From assembly GCF_023740735.1 (NCBI RefSeq), contig NZ_JAMRXH010000001.1, forward strand, positions 62,001-126,000: 64,000 nucleotides of DNA. The letters are read 5' to 3'. The translations under genes and the position numbers were made by a program. Shown here in pieces: positions 33,489 through 43,490 of the stretch (the first letter of the stretch is position 1; the number at the start of each line of letters is the position of its first letter). The notes under the pieces are model-generated. The model was not told the DNA's origin, did no database searches, and was given only the letters and a program-made list of their open reading frames with translations. The DNA is from Nocardia sp. CDC159. GTDB lineage: Bacteria > Actinomycetota > Actinomycetes > Mycobacteriales > Mycobacteriaceae.

Positions 33489-34643
33489 ATGGACGATCGG
33501 CAACTGCTGCGCAGGTTGTGGCGCGGGAATGATCTCTACTTCCCGCTGATGGAGATCATCGCGTCGCGTTCCGCGGTGGTGTGGCTGAAGGCGACGGTCG
33601 GGACGGTGGCCTGGGCCGTGAGCGTCATCGCGCTGTCGATCTCGCTGTTCGACCGCAATACCGGCATCGGGGGGCACGTGGGTGCGGCGGTCGGCGCGGC
33701 CGCGGCGGCGCTGTGGGGGCTGCGCTGGTTGACCCGGCCGATGCCGGACGAATCGCAGGCCGTGGCCCTGTTCGCGGTCGCGGATGTGCTCACCGCGGCG
33801 CTCTGCGTGCCGATCGGGGGTGTCTTCGTCACCTGGGCCGGCGTGCTGCTGCTGTTCGCCATCGGCATCTATTTCGGACTTTTCCACAACGCGAAGGTCC
33901 TCGCCGCTCATGTGGTGTGGTCGGTGGTGTTCGCGATGGTCTTGACGGCGGGGCTGGCGCGGCAGGGAAAGCCGCTCGCGGTCGTGGTGTCCTTTCTCGT
34001 GCTGGTGTTGGTTGCCAATTGTGTGCTGCTACCCGGATTGCATTTCGTCTGTGGCGTGCTGTGGACCGAGCTGCTCTCCGACCCGCTGACTGGGCTGTGG
34101 GATCGCCGCGGCCTCCGGACGCGCGGGCGCGCGATCGTCGAACAGGCGGGGCGCCTGCCGGTGTGCGTGCTGGTCATCGATCTCGACCGCTTCAAGAAGG
34201 TCAACGACACCTTCGGGCATCACATCGGCGACGACGTCCTGGTGCGAACCGCGGACCGGCTCCGCGCCACGGTCCCCTCGCACGCCGTCATCGCCCGCAC
34301 CGGCGGTGAGGAATTCGCCGTCGTCGTCAGACTGCCGATAGTCGAGGCATACGCGGTCGCCGAGCGGCTGCGCCGCGCCATCGCCGAAACGGCCGATCCG
34401 GTCGCGGTCACCGCCAGCATCGGAGTGGCGGCGATCGGCATCGACGAGGCTCGCCGCCATGGCTCGGACCACATCGCCGCAACGCTGGCCTGTCGCGCCG
34501 ATGCCGCGATGTACCGGGCCAAGCTCAACGGCGGCGACAACGTCGCGCTCGACGACATCACCGCCGGGCTGATGCTTCGGATCCCCGAGTGGCGCCGCCC
34601 AGCTCGATCCGCGACGCACACCCAGATCTCACTCTCCCCGTGA
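33489..34643 (+). CDS. Membrane diguanylate cyclase (GGDEF)
   Basis: A 384-residue protein: about six membrane helices in the first 200 residues, then a GGDEF domain with the active-site motif GGEEF at residues 272-276 and DLDRFKKVNDTFGHHIGDD before it. It should make cyclic di-GMP from two GTP. The product-inhibition RxxD site expected about nine residues before the motif is absent, so feedback inhibition is unlikely. There is no EAL domain. The N-terminal membrane sensor is not one I can name. Its start is ATG 33489. Confidence 0.85.
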   Translation: MDDRQLLRRLWRGNDLYFPLMEIIASRSAVVWLKATVGTVAWAVSVIALSISLFDRNTGIGGHVGAAVGAAAAALWGLRWLTRPMPDESQAVALFAVADVLTAALCVPIGGVFVTWAGVLLLFAIGIYFGLFHNAKVLAAHVVWSVVFAMVLTAGLARQGKPLAVVVSFLVLVLVANCVLLPGLHFVCGVLWTELLSDPLTGLWDRRGLRTRGRAIVEQAGRLPVCVLVIDLDRFKKVNDTFGHHIGDDVLVRTADRLRATVPSHAVIARTGGEEFAVVVRLPIVEAYAVAERLRRAIAETADPVAVTASIGVAAIGIDEARRHGSDHIAATLACRADAAMYRAKLNGGDNVALDDITAGLMLRIPEWRRPARSATHTQISLSP

Positions 34644-34677
34644 GACGACCTTGGCGGGTCAAAGTAGAGTTGCGGGG

Positions 34678-35271
34678 GTGAGCACGCCGCGAGTGCGCAG
34701 GAGTCCGGAGCAGGCTCGCCGGTTGATTCTCGACGCGGCGGCCGAGCTGCTGGCCGAGGGTGGGGTCGGTGCCGTGCAGGTGCGGGCGGTGGCCGCGCGG
34801 GTGGGGATGACCGATGCCGGGGTGACACATCATTTCGGGAATCGGGAGAAGTTGCTCGGGGCCCTGCTTCGACACGGCGGGCGGCGGATTCGGGAGGCGA
34901 TCTCGGAAGTTCTCGGGACCTGGCTCGCGCGCGGCGCCGATATTTCGGAGCTCGTCGAGGAGCTCGCGGCGGCGTATCGGGGCGGCTACGGAGAGTTGGC
35001 GGTGGCGCTGCGCGCGGCGGGGTGGCGGGATCGTGGGAGTGGGATGCTCGATCCCGTGGTCGAGGCACTGCACCGGCTGCGGGCGCCGGGGAGTGCGCTC
35101 GATGAGACCCGGCTCGCGGTCGCGGCGCTGCACCAGGCGATGGTCACCGAGTCGCTGTACGGCAGCGACTTCCGGCGCAGTGCGGGGCTCACCGGGGCCG
35201 CGGCGGACGACTCGGGGCCGCAGCTGGATTGGTGGGCCCGTCAGCTGCGGCTGGCGCTCGGCATCCGATAG
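34678..35271 (+). CDS. TetR-family transcriptional regulator
   Basis: A 197-residue TetR protein with its helix-turn-helix near residues 12-60 (VRAVAARVGMTDAGVTHHFG). I start it at GTG 34678. TAGAGT ends just seven bases upstream and could be a -10 box with TGAGAC 18 bases before it, so the message may be leaderless; an in-frame TTG at 34651 is less likely. The target is unknown; it is followed by the GlpT-like gene on the same strand after 136 bases. Confidence 0.8.
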   Translation: MSTPRVRRSPEQARRLILDAAAELLAEGGVGAVQVRAVAARVGMTDAGVTHHFGNREKLLGALLRHGGRRIREAISEVLGTWLARGADISELVEELAAAYRGGYGELAVALRAAGWRDRGSGMLDPVVEALHRLRAPGSALDETRLAVAALHQAMVTESLYGSDFRRSAGLTGAAADDSGPQLDWWARQLRLALGIR

Positions 35272-35330
35272 CCCGGTCCTTGGCGGCGGGATTTGCCCAT
35301 TCAGACAATTCACAGCTAACGTCGCACGCT

Positions 35331-35356
35331 GGCCCTCCCCAGGTGCGGCGAGGGCC
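35331..35356 (+). terminator. Possible hairpin terminator after TetR gene
   Basis: GGCCCTC (35331-35337) and GAGGGCC (35350-35356) form a seven-base GC stem with a 12-base loop, 60 bases after the TetR stop and before the GlpT-like gene. No T run follows. Confidence 0.35.
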
Positions 35357-35407
35357 CGGCATGAGGTGATCCCGCATGCTCGACAGTCGTAAGTGCCTGG
35401 AGGCCGA

Positions 35408-36775
35408 ATGCTGAGCATCCTCGCGCCCGCACCCCACCGGGAGCGGTTGCCCGAGAACCGGATCGATCCGCTGTACCGGCGGTTGCGCTGGCAGATTTTC
35501 ATCGGCATCTTCTTCGGCTACGCGGCCTACTATCTCGTGCGCAAGAACTTCGCGCTGGCCATTCCGTACCTGACCGACGGCGAGCACGGCGATTTCACCA
35601 AAGGCCAGATGGGCCTTGTGCTTTCGGCCATCTCACTGGCATACGGGGTGTCGAAGTTCGTGATGGGCCTGATCTCCGACCGGGCCAATCCGCGGGTGTT
35701 CCTGCCGCTGGGGCTGGTGCTGTCGGCGTCGGTCATGATCGTCATGGGCTTCGTGGAGTGGACCACCTCCAGCGTGCTGGTGATGTTCGTGCTGCTGTTC
35801 GTGTGCGGCTGGTTCCAGGGCATGGGCTGGCCGCCCGCGGGACGGACGATGGTGCACTGGTGGTCGCAGAGCGAGCGTGGCCGCATCGTGTCGGTGTGGA
35901 ACACCGCCCACAATGTCGGCGGCGGCCTGCCGCCGCTGCTGTTCCTGCTGGGCATGGCCTGGTTCCACGATTGGCGCTCGGCGTTCTACATGCCCGCGTT
36001 CATGGCGGTGGCGGTCGCGGTCGTCGCCTATCTGCTCATGCGCGACACCCCGCAGTCGGTGGGTCTGCCGCCGATCGAGGAGTACAAGAACGACTATCCG
36101 AAGGACTACTCGGCCGCCGACGAGGTGGAGCTCACCGCCAAGGAGATCTTCACCCGCTACATCCTGCCCAACAAGCTGCTGTGGTACATCGCCTTCGCCA
36201 ACGTGTTCATCTACCTGCTGCGCTACGGCGTGCTGGACTGGTCGCCGACCTATCTCAAGGAGGTCAAGCACTTCACCCTGGACAAGTCCTCCTGGGCCTA
36301 CTTCCTCTACGAGTACGCGGGCATTCCCGGCACCCTGCTGGCGGGGTGGATGTCGGACAAGGTGTTTCGCGGTAATCGCGGCGCCACCGGCGTGTTCTTC
36401 ATGGGTCTGGTCACCGCGGCCACGGTGATGTTCTGGATCGCCCCGGCCGATATGCCCGCGGTGAGCATGGCGTGCATGATCGTCATCGGCTTCCTCATCT
36501 ACGGCCCGGTCATGCTGATCGGTCTGCACGCGTTGGAGCTGGTGTCGAAGAAGGCGGCCGGTTCGGCCGCCGGATTCACCGGCCTGTTCGGCTATCTGGG
36601 CGGATCGGTCGCGGCCAGCGCCGTCATCGGCTTCACCGTCGACCATCTCGGCTGGAACGGCGGTTTCGCCATTCTCATCGGCGGCGGCGTGGCCGCGGTG
36701 CTGCTGCTCGTGCTCACCATGATCAGTGAGAACAGGCAGCGCCAGGAGGAGGAACCGGTCGCGGCCCGCCCGTAG
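35408..36775 (+). CDS. glpT: Glycerol-3-phosphate:phosphate antiporter-like MFS transporter
   Basis: A 455-residue major-facilitator protein of the organophosphate:phosphate antiporter group, almost exactly the length of E. coli GlpT. It has about 12 membrane helices. The two substrate-binding arginines are present in [15 protein letters not shown] near residue 40 and in [18 protein letters not shown] near 275. It would take up glycerol-3-phosphate (or a related ester such as glucose-6-phosphate or fosfomycin) in exchange for phosphate. ATG 35408 follows GGAGG; an in-frame GTG lies at 35393. Confidence 0.87.
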   Translation: MLSILAPAPHRERLPENRIDPLYRRLRWQIFIGIFFGYAAYYLVRKNFALAIPYLTDGEHGDFTKGQMGLVLSAISLAYGVSKFVMGLISDRANPRVFLPLGLVLSASVMIVMGFVEWTTSSVLVMFVLLFVCGWFQGMGWPPAGRTMVHWWSQSERGRIVSVWNTAHNVGGGLPPLLFLLGMAWFHDWRSAFYMPAFMAVAVAVVAYLLMRDTPQSVGLPPIEEYKNDYPKDYSAADEVELTAKEIFTRYILPNKLLWYIAFANVFIYLLRYGVLDWSPTYLKEVKHFTLDKSSWAYFLYEYAGIPGTLLAGWMSDKVFRGNRGATGVFFMGLVTAATVMFWIAPADMPAVSMACMIVIGFLIYGPVMLIGLHALELVSKKAAGSAAGFTGLFGYLGGSVAASAVIGFTVDHLGWNGGFAILIGGGVAAVLLLVLTMISENRQRQEEEPVAARP

Positions 36776-37240
36776 TCAGCCCTTGCGCAGCGTCCCGGTG
36801 ACGGTGCTGCCCGCGGGGCCGGTGCGGTAGGCGAGGCCGCCGTCGGTGTGCAGTTGGGCGGTGGTGCGGGGGTCGGTGTCGCAGCCCATGCCAGTGCTGG
36901 AGCGGGCGGTGAGGGTGAGTTCGGTCTCGGTGGCGGCGCTGACGCGTTCGGCGTACTCGCAGCGGGCGCCGGAGGCCTTGTTGGTGACCGTCCGGTCGGC
37001 GGTGTCGCCGGTGATGCGGAGCACGATGTCGAAGGTGTCGCGGCCGTTGTCGGCGACGCCGCGCCATTCCCCGACGAAGGCCGGGGAGACCTGGGGCGCG
37101 GGGGAATTGGTGTTCTCCGGATCGCGCATATAGGCCACGACCGCGATTCCCACGGCGAGCACGGCGATCGGTCCGACGACGGCCAGCCGCATCCGGTGTT
37201 TGCGGCGGATCGCCCGCTGCTCCGGCGTCTCCCACTCCAC
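36776..37240 (-). CDS. Small membrane-anchored protein with extracytoplasmic domain
   Basis: A 154-residue protein: short basic N-terminus, one membrane helix near residues 18-38 (LAVVGPIAVLAVGIAVVAYM) and a beta-rich outer domain starting FVGEWRGVADNGRD, with two cysteines that may pair. The family is not recognised; similar small proteins in Nocardia have lipocalin-like repeats. Its stop lies one base after the GlpT-like stop on the other strand, so the two genes end back to back. Start GTG 37240. Confidence 0.6.
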   Translation of the reverse strand: MEWETPEQRAIRRKHRMRLAVVGPIAVLAVGIAVVAYMRDPENTNSPAPQVSPAFVGEWRGVADNGRDTFDIVLRITGDTADRTVTNKASGARCEYAERVSAATETELTLTARSSTGMGCDTDPRTTAQLHTDGGLAYRTGPAGSTVTGTLRKG

Positions 37241-37293
37241 CCGACGAGTCTATGCCCGTCGCCGCCGCCGAATCCGTGCTTTGCCGATGCCGG

Positions 37294-38283
37294 TCAGGAC
37301 AGGGCCTGGTCCGCACCCCGGTGCAGCGGAACGGGATCGGTGTTGCGGGCGGTGTCGCGGCTGATGCCCTTGGCGGCCGAATTCGCCTGTTCCAGTTGGG
37401 GTTTGCGGTCGTAGAGGGTCTTGGTGAGGACGCAGGCGAGGTTGGGGTCGAGATCGTCGCGGACCAGCAGGACGTTGGGGACGACGACGGTGGGGACGTC
37501 CGCGGGGAGTTTGTAGGTGGCCGCGGGAATGGGGGCGGCCTCGTAGACCGCGCTGATCTCGCGCAGGCGGGGCAGCGCCGCGGAGATGTCGAGCAGCTGG
37601 ACGCGGTCGCGGGCGGAGGTGAACAGGTCGGTGATGCCGGGGGTGGGCAGGCCGCCGGAGAAGAACATGGCGTCGATGGAACCGTCCTTCATGCCGTCGA
37701 CGGTCTTGGTGAGATCCAGCCGCTGCGCGGCGATGTCGCGTTCGGGATCGAGTCCGGCCGCGCGCAGCACCCGCTGCGCGATCACCTCGGTGCCGGATTT
37801 GGGCGAGCCGGTGGAGACCCTCTTACCGCGCAGATCGGCGAGCGAGCCGATATTCGCGCCGGTGCGCACGACGACCTGGGTGTAGTTAGGGTACAGCCGC
37901 GACAGCGCCCGCACCGGTTGCTTCTTGCCCTCGAAGCTGTCCTTGCCGAGTACCGCGTCGGCGGCGGTGTCGGCGAGGGAGAACGCGACCTGATAGGTGC
38001 CCGCGACCAGCTGCTGGATGTTCTGCACGGACGCACCGGTTTCCGCGGCCGTCGCCTTGACCCGCCCGCCGGTGGCCTGGGAGATCTGATCGGCGTAGGC
38101 GTTGCCGAGCGCGAAGTACACCCCGGTGGCGTTGCCGGTCGCGATGCCGATCCTGGTGTCCTGCCCGACCTCACAGGTCACCGGTCCGTCGGCGGCGCCG
38201 GACGGCGCGTCGCGGCGGCCGCCGCATCCGGCCAGTCCGGCGGTCGCCACGACGACCGCGCACACCAGTGCGGCTGTTCTCAT
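37294..38283 (-). CDS. TAXI-family TRAP transporter solute-binding lipoprotein
   Basis: A 329-residue substrate-binding protein with lipobox GLAGC (Cys20). The TAXI signature is clear: IGIATGNATGVYFALGNAYAD after the anchor and GASVQNIQQLVAGTYQVAFS near residue 85. TAXI proteins bind small organic acids such as glutamate or other dicarboxylates and deliver them to an ion-driven permease. It overlaps the permease gene by four bases (ATGA), forming a complete two-gene transporter. The ligand is unknown. Confidence 0.87.
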   Translation of the reverse strand: MRTAALVCAVVVATAGLAGCGGRRDAPSGAADGPVTCEVGQDTRIGIATGNATGVYFALGNAYADQISQATGGRVKATAAETGASVQNIQQLVAGTYQVAFSLADTAADAVLGKDSFEGKKQPVRALSRLYPNYTQVVVRTGANIGSLADLRGKRVSTGSPKSGTEVIAQRVLRAAGLDPERDIAAQRLDLTKTVDGMKDGSIDAMFFSGGLPTPGITDLFTSARDRVQLLDISAALPRLREISAVYEAAPIPAATYKLPADVPTVVVPNVLLVRDDLDPNLACVLTKTLYDRKPQLEQANSAAKGISRDTARNTDPVPLHRGADQALS

Positions 38284-40376
38284 GCGTTTCTCCTTCGATC
38301 GAGCAGCGCGAGCCCGGTGGCGGTGGCCAGCGCGGCCGCACCCACCAGCATCGACACCGGTTCCAGATACAGCAGGGCCAGCCCGCCCGCCCCGGCACAC
38401 ACCCGCGCGGGCGCCCCGGCCGGGCCGATGCCGAAAAGCCAACCGCCCGTGGCGATCGCGAGCGCCGCCACCGCGACGCAGGCCACCACGGTCGTCCACA
38501 GCACGCCGAGCAGCGGCCCGCGGCCGAGTAGGTGATCGCCGGGCCCGCTGAGCACGAAGACCACCGGCACCAGGAATGCGGGCAACGCGTACTTCAGCGC
38601 CTGCCGCATGGTCGCCATGGTCCGGCCCCCGGTGATCGCCGCCGCGCCGACGGCGGCCAGCGCGGTCGGCGGCGTCACCTCCGACAGCACCGAGTAGTAG
38701 AAGACGAACATGGCGGCGGCGGGCGCGGGCACGTCCAGTGCGAGCAAGGCGGGTCCGATGACCGCCCAGCCGATGATGAACGAGGCGGTCACCGGCACCG
38801 CGAGCCCGAGCAGCGCCAGCGCGATCGCCGCGAAAACCACTGTGGTGGCGAGGACTACGGTGTGATCCTCGGACAGCGCCCGCGCCGCCCGCACCAGCAA
38901 CGCCGCCGCCTGCGCGCCCAGCCCGGTCTTGGTGGTGACGGCGGTGATCACCCCGGCCGCCGTGCACACCGCGACCACCGGCAGCGCCGAGCGCACCCCG
39001 CTGCCCAGCGCCTCGAACACCCGCCGCGGCGAGGTCGCGACCGCGCGGGTGCGGCGATCGAAGAGGGCGAGCACGAAGGCCAGCGCGGTGGCGTAGACGA
39101 CCGCGCGCGTGGCCGACACGTCCAGCAGCAGCAGGACCACGATCGCCACCAGTGACAGGAAGTGATATCCGAAGCGGCCCAGCAGCGCCCACGCCGAGGG
39201 CCCGGCGATCTCGACCGGCCGGGTGCCGAACCGGCGCGCATCGATCTCCACGGCCAGCAGGATGCCGAGGTAGTAGAGCAGCGTCGGAATCAGCGCCCAC
39301 CCCAACACCGTCACATAGGAGACGTTCAGATATTCGGCGACGATGAACGCCGCCACCCCGAGCGTGGGCGGCGACAGGATCGCGCCGACACCGGCCGCGG
39401 CGAGCATGCCGCCCGCCTGCTCCGGCGGATAGCCCGCGCGACGCAGGATCGGCCAGGTCACCGCCCCGACGCTGACCGCGGTCGCGGTGCCCGATCCGGA
39501 GACGGTGCCGAGCAGAAAGCCCGATGCCACGGTGGTGCGCCCGGCCGCGCTGCGCGAGCGCCGGAACACCGCCACCGACAGGTCGACGAAGAACTGCGCG
39601 GCGCCGGAGAATTCGAGAACCGCGCCGTAGAGGGTGAACAGCACGATATAGGTGGCGGCCACATCCAGCGGGGTGCCGTAGAACCCGCTGCCGGAGTTGT
39701 AGAGCGCGTCGACGATCTGGGCGAAGTCCAGTCCCGCGTGCGCCACGCTCCACTGCTGCGGCAGCAGCCCGCCGTAGTAGCCGTAGGCCAGGAAGGCCAG
39801 GCATACCGCGGGCAGCACCCAGCCGGTGGTGCGGCGGCACGCCTCGAGCACCAGCACCAGCAGCACCGCGCCGAGGGCGACGTCGAGCGGGTCGAGCAGG
39901 CCCTGCCGGTTCAGGAAGGCGTCGTATCCGCCCGCGCCCGAACCGATCTGCCACGGCAGCACCGGATACAGGCACACCACCACCGCGAGCGCGGCCAGCG
40001 CCCAGTCCACGATCCCGGGCCCGCTCGCGCCGCGATCGAGCCAGCGCGCCCCGGACCGGTAGGCGAGGAACACCAGCGGCAGCGTCCCGGCGAGAAAGAT
40101 GACCAGGTAGTACTGACTGCCCTGCGGCAGTGGCCGGAACACCTGCCACAGCACCAGCAGCGCCACCGCGAACGATACGCCCGCGACCACCCGCTCGGCC
40201 CAGCCGCGCAGCTCACGCGCGGGCCGCTCCTGCTCGTCGACCTCCACGGCCTGCACCCGCGCATCGTCGTCATCGGCGGCGACGATCGGCCGATTCGGTG
40301 AATTCGCTTGCGCTGAGGCGTCTTCGGGCCGCGTGTGCTGCGGCGCGGCGATCACCCGTTCGTCGTCCGGCGCCAC
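38280..40376 (-). CDS. Fused TRAP transporter permease (4TM/12TM)
   Basis: A TRAP permease in which small (DctQ-like) and large (DctM-like) membrane subunits are fused, as is usual for TAXI systems; about 16-18 helices. The DctM part contains LLGTVSGSGTATAVSVGAVTW and later SEVTPPTALAAVGAAAITG, both diagnostic. The start is uncertain: GTG 40376 follows AGAAGGTGGAG and gives 698 residues, while upstream in-frame starts at 40412 and 40502 add a disordered acidic tail. It imports its substrate with a Na or proton gradient. Confidence 0.85.
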   Translation of the reverse strand: MAPDDERVIAAPQHTRPEDASAQANSPNRPIVAADDDDARVQAVEVDEQERPARELRGWAERVVAGVSFAVALLVLWQVFRPLPQGSQYYLVIFLAGTLPLVFLAYRSGARWLDRGASGPGIVDWALAALAVVVCLYPVLPWQIGSGAGGYDAFLNRQGLLDPLDVALGAVLLVLVLEACRRTTGWVLPAVCLAFLAYGYYGGLLPQQWSVAHAGLDFAQIVDALYNSGSGFYGTPLDVAATYIVLFTLYGAVLEFSGAAQFFVDLSVAVFRRSRSAAGRTTVASGFLLGTVSGSGTATAVSVGAVTWPILRRAGYPPEQAGGMLAAAGVGAILSPPTLGVAAFIVAEYLNVSYVTVLGWALIPTLLYYLGILLAVEIDARRFGTRPVEIAGPSAWALLGRFGYHFLSLVAIVVLLLLDVSATRAVVYATALAFVLALFDRRTRAVATSPRRVFEALGSGVRSALPVVAVCTAAGVITAVTTKTGLGAQAAALLVRAARALSEDHTVVLATTVVFAAIALALLGLAVPVTASFIIGWAVIGPALLALDVPAPAAAMFVFYYSVLSEVTPPTALAAVGAAAITGGRTMATMRQALKYALPAFLVPVVFVLSGPGDHLLGRGPLLGVLWTTVVACVAVAALAIATGGWLFGIGPAGAPARVCAGAGGLALLYLEPVSMLVGAAALATATGLALLDRRRNA

Positions 40377-40541
40377 ATCTCCACCTTCTCCCGGCCGCGC
40401 GGTGTCGATCACCGCGCGGGTCCGATATGGGCGAAAACGATAGCAACGGAGCGGGTTGTCGCGGGGCCGTTCGGCGCAAAGGCCGACCGCGGCGCAGGGC
40501 ACCCGCCGGGGTCGGCCATATCACTGGTCTACCCGGGTGCG

Positions 40542-42074
40542 TCACCTCCGACCCTTGCGATCACCCTGTCCCAGTGGCCAGTTCGCCCACTCGCCGGGCA
40601 GCTGCTCCTCCTGCATGGACCTGGGACCGGCGCTCAGACTGCCGGGGAACAGATATTCGTCGGCGGGCCGCTGCCTGCCGTTGAGCCAGGCGTTGAAGAA
40701 GCCGGTCAGGTTCTTGGTGGTGCGGGACTGGACGAATTCCCGGAAATCCGGGATCGAGGCGTTGGCATATTTGTATTTGGCCAGGAAATCCTTCAGTGCG
40801 GGGTAGAAGACGTTGTCACCGACATAGCGGCGCAGGGCGTGCAGGAACAGCGGTCCGCGGGTGTAGACCACGGTGAATTCGTTGCCTCTGCCCGGATCAT
40901 ACAGCGGTGTGCGCCAGACGTTGGCCCGATCGGCGGCCGCCAGGGCGTTGCGATAGATCTGGTCGGGATTCTGGTTGCCCGCCTTCTCCGGCCACAGGAA
41001 ATCCGCGGTGTAGCTGGCGAAGCATTCGTTGATGCAGATGTCCTTCCACTGCTTGATCGACACCGCGTTGCCCCACCACTGATGTCCCTGCTCGTGGACC
41101 ACGGTGTTCAGATCCACCCAGGGCGCGTAAATGGGTCTGGTCTGGGTCTCGAGCGCGAAATTCAGATTGGTGCTGACGTACAGGCCGCCACCGGATTCGA
41201 ACGGATACTTGCCGTACACCTGCTCCACGACATCGAGCACCTGCGGCAGTCGCCGCTCGAGGCTCTGCTTGTTCTCCGCACCGGGCGCGAAATAGCTCAG
41301 CAGCGGCGTGCCGTCGGAGCGCCGCTGGGTCAGGGGTTTGAACTTGTCGATTCCGATCGTCGTGAGATAGCCGATGATCGGATTCTTGTGCTCCCAGACC
41401 ACGGTGTGCTTACCGGATCCGGCGGGGGTGTCGGAGGTCTGGATGCCGTTGGAGACCACGCCCCAGCCGGTGGGCACGGTCGCGCGCACGGTGAAGGTGA
41501 CCTTGTCCAGCGGGGTGTCGTTGAGCGGGTACCACGTTGTCGCCGAATGGGGTTCACCCGCCGCGAACGCACCGCCGCTGGGGGAGATCGTCCAGCCGTT
41601 GCCCTGGGTGTTCTGGGCGGTGCCCTGATAGTCGACGACCACCGTGAACTGCTGGTTCAACGGCAGTGCCGCGGCCGGGGTGACGACGAGTTCGTGCTCG
41701 CCCTGCCGCGCGAAGCGGGCCGTGACGCCGTTGACGGTGACGGCCTTGACCGGGGGACCGGCGAAGTCGAGGTTGAATGCCGACAGGTCCTGGGTGGCCT
41801 TGGCGGTGATGGTGGTCTTCCCGGTCAGGCGGCGGCTGGGCGGGTCGTAATCGATGGCGACGTCGTAGTGCAGGGCGTCGTAGCCGCCATTGCCGTCCTT
41901 GGGGTAGTAGGGATCGCCGAGTCCGTCGGAGCCCGGCGTGGGCGGTGCGGGCGCACCCGGCGGTGCGGGTGCGGCGGCGACGGGCGCCCCGGCCGCCAGG
42001 GCCAGAACGAGGAACACCGCTGGCGCGGTCACCGCGCGCCAGCGGCGTCGGGCTGAGGAGCGTTGCATGCCCAT
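40542..42074 (-). CDS. Secreted M1-family metallo-aminopeptidase
   Basis: A 510-residue protein with a signal peptide (VTAPAVFLVLALAAGAPVAAA). It carries the gluzincin motif HEQGHQWW at residues 327-334 and the third zinc ligand Glu350 in INECFASY, i.e. HExxH-x18-E. The N-terminal beta domain has the M1 layout, and FALETQTRPIY stands where the GAMEN exopeptidase motif normally is; that variant is usual in these secreted actinobacterial members. It should remove N-terminal residues from peptides outside the cell. Start ATG 42074; ATG 42068 is also possible. Confidence 0.87.
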   Translation of the reverse strand: MGMQRSSARRRWRAVTAPAVFLVLALAAGAPVAAAPAPPGAPAPPTPGSDGLGDPYYPKDGNGGYDALHYDVAIDYDPPSRRLTGKTTITAKATQDLSAFNLDFAGPPVKAVTVNGVTARFARQGEHELVVTPAAALPLNQQFTVVVDYQGTAQNTQGNGWTISPSGGAFAAGEPHSATTWYPLNDTPLDKVTFTVRATVPTGWGVVSNGIQTSDTPAGSGKHTVVWEHKNPIIGYLTTIGIDKFKPLTQRRSDGTPLLSYFAPGAENKQSLERRLPQVLDVVEQVYGKYPFESGGGLYVSTNLNFALETQTRPIYAPWVDLNTVVHEQGHQWWGNAVSIKQWKDICINECFASYTADFLWPEKAGNQNPDQIYRNALAAADRANVWRTPLYDPGRGNEFTVVYTRGPLFLHALRRYVGDNVFYPALKDFLAKYKYANASIPDFREFVQSRTTKNLTGFFNAWLNGRQRPADEYLFPGSLSAGPRSMQEEQLPGEWANWPLGQGDRKGRR

Positions 42075-42224
42075 GGTGCACAACCTTTTCGCGAATGACA
42101 CCCGGAGCAGGGGCATCCAGGGGTCGTAATGAATTGCGGTACAAGCCATCTCGGTGAGAACTCACCAGGCCCGTACTGTGATTGCACACCAGTAGGGGTT
42201 CGGGGCGGGACGAAATCAGGGGTG

Positions 42225-42249
42225 CCGGAACACCGCGTAGGGGTTCCGG
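42225..42249 (-). terminator. Hairpin downstream of PhoX-like gene
   Basis: CCGGAAC (42225-42231) and GTTCCGG (42243-42249) form a seven-base stem 17 bases beyond the stop of the minus-strand PhoX-like gene. There is no clear T run. The remainder of the 42075-42265 gap must hold the peptidase promoter. Confidence 0.45.
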
Positions 42250-42265
42250 ACCGCCCGGCATGGTC

Positions 42266-43414
42266 TCAGCGGAAGGGCCCGGTCACCTCGTAGGTGATGC
42301 CGCCGCTGCTGGATCCGGTGGTGCCGCGCTGGGAGGAGAAGTACAGCCGCCTGCCCGCGGGATCGAGGGCGACGCCGCACAATTCGGAGCGCGACTGGCC
42401 GTTCACCCGCAGGAACGGGGCGACGATATCGTCGGGGGTGATGAGGCAGACCTCCATATTGCCGCCGTCCTCGGCCACGAACAGATCCCCGCTCGCGCTG
42501 CCGGTGATGTTGTCCACGCCGGTGAGCGGGGCGTTCGCGGTCAGGTCGTCGTCGTAGGCGATGGCGAGGGTATTGGCCGCCGCGTCGTAGGCCCAGACCC
42601 GGTTGTCGCCCTTGGTGGTGAAGAAGCAGGTGCCCGCGCGGTAGTAGCAGCCCTCACCGCCGTTGAACTTGCGCGCCGCGGCGACCTGGCGGCGGGTGCG
42701 GGTGGGGCTGCCGTCGGGATCGGGCACGTCGGCCCACCCCACCGCGCCCTGCCCCGCATCGATGAGCACCTGCAGCTTGCCTGCGGACAGGTCGCCCCAG
42801 GTGGTCGGGATGAATCGATAGAAGCAGCCGTCGGATTCGTCCTCGGTGAGGTAGACGACGCGGCGATCCGGATCGGCCGCGGCGGCCTCGTGATTGAACC
42901 GGCCCAGCGCCGGACGCCGTACGGCCTGCCTGCCGCCCGCCGGGTAGGTCTCGTAGACGTAGCCGCGGTCGACCTCCTCGCACGACAGCCAGGTCTGCCA
43001 GGGCGTCGCACCGCCCGCGCAGTTGCGGTTGGTGCCGGACAGGATCGAGTACGCGCCGATGATCTGGCCGTCGGCGGCGAAGCGCACCGCGCCGACTCCG
43101 CCACCGCCGAAGCCGATTTCGGAATTGGAGACGTAGATCCAGCCGGATCCGTCGGCGAAGCAGGCGCCGCCGTCCGGGGCGCCGTGCCAGGTGTAGGCCG
43201 TCCCGGGCACCTTGGTGCCGGTGCGGGCGATGACCCGGCTGGTGAAGCCGCTGGGAAGCATGATCCCGTTGGCGTCGGCCGGTTGGAGGGGTCCGTAGGG
43301 GCTGTCCCCGGCGCGGGCGGGATAGCCCAGCGCCTGGGTTGTGATGCTGAATCCGAGGGCTACCGAGGTACCGGCGCCGATGACCGCTGCGCGCAGAAAT
43401 GTTCGACGTTCCAC
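42266..43414 (-). CDS. PhoX-like (DUF839) Tat-exported beta-propeller protein
   Basis: A 382-residue protein whose start GTG 43414 gives a twin-arginine signal ERRTFLRAAVIGAGTSVALG. The mature part has SGTNRNCAGGATPWQTWLSC and EDESDGCFYRFIPTTW, the signature of the PhoX/DUF839 propeller family, whose characterised members are calcium/iron phosphatases. Whether this shorter member is a phosphatase is not certain. AAGGAA lies six bases before the start. It is a monocistronic gene flanked by hairpins. Confidence 0.8.
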   Translation of the reverse strand: MERRTFLRAAVIGAGTSVALGFSITTQALGYPARAGDSPYGPLQPADANGIMLPSGFTSRVIARTGTKVPGTAYTWHGAPDGGACFADGSGWIYVSNSEIGFGGGGVGAVRFAADGQIIGAYSILSGTNRNCAGGATPWQTWLSCEEVDRGYVYETYPAGGRQAVRRPALGRFNHEAAAADPDRRVVYLTEDESDGCFYRFIPTTWGDLSAGKLQVLIDAGQGAVGWADVPDPDGSPTRTRRQVAAARKFNGGEGCYYRAGTCFFTTKGDNRVWAYDAAANTLAIAYDDDLTANAPLTGVDNITGSASGDLFVAEDGGNMEVCLITPDDIVAPFLRVNGQSRSELCGVALDPAGRRLYFSSQRGTTGSSSGGITYEVTGPFR

Positions 43415-43490
43415 CGTTCGTTCCTTGATTTTTCGGGTGGTGGGGGCTGTCGGAATCATTATCTGCGGACCCGCCCCGCGCCGGGGCGCG

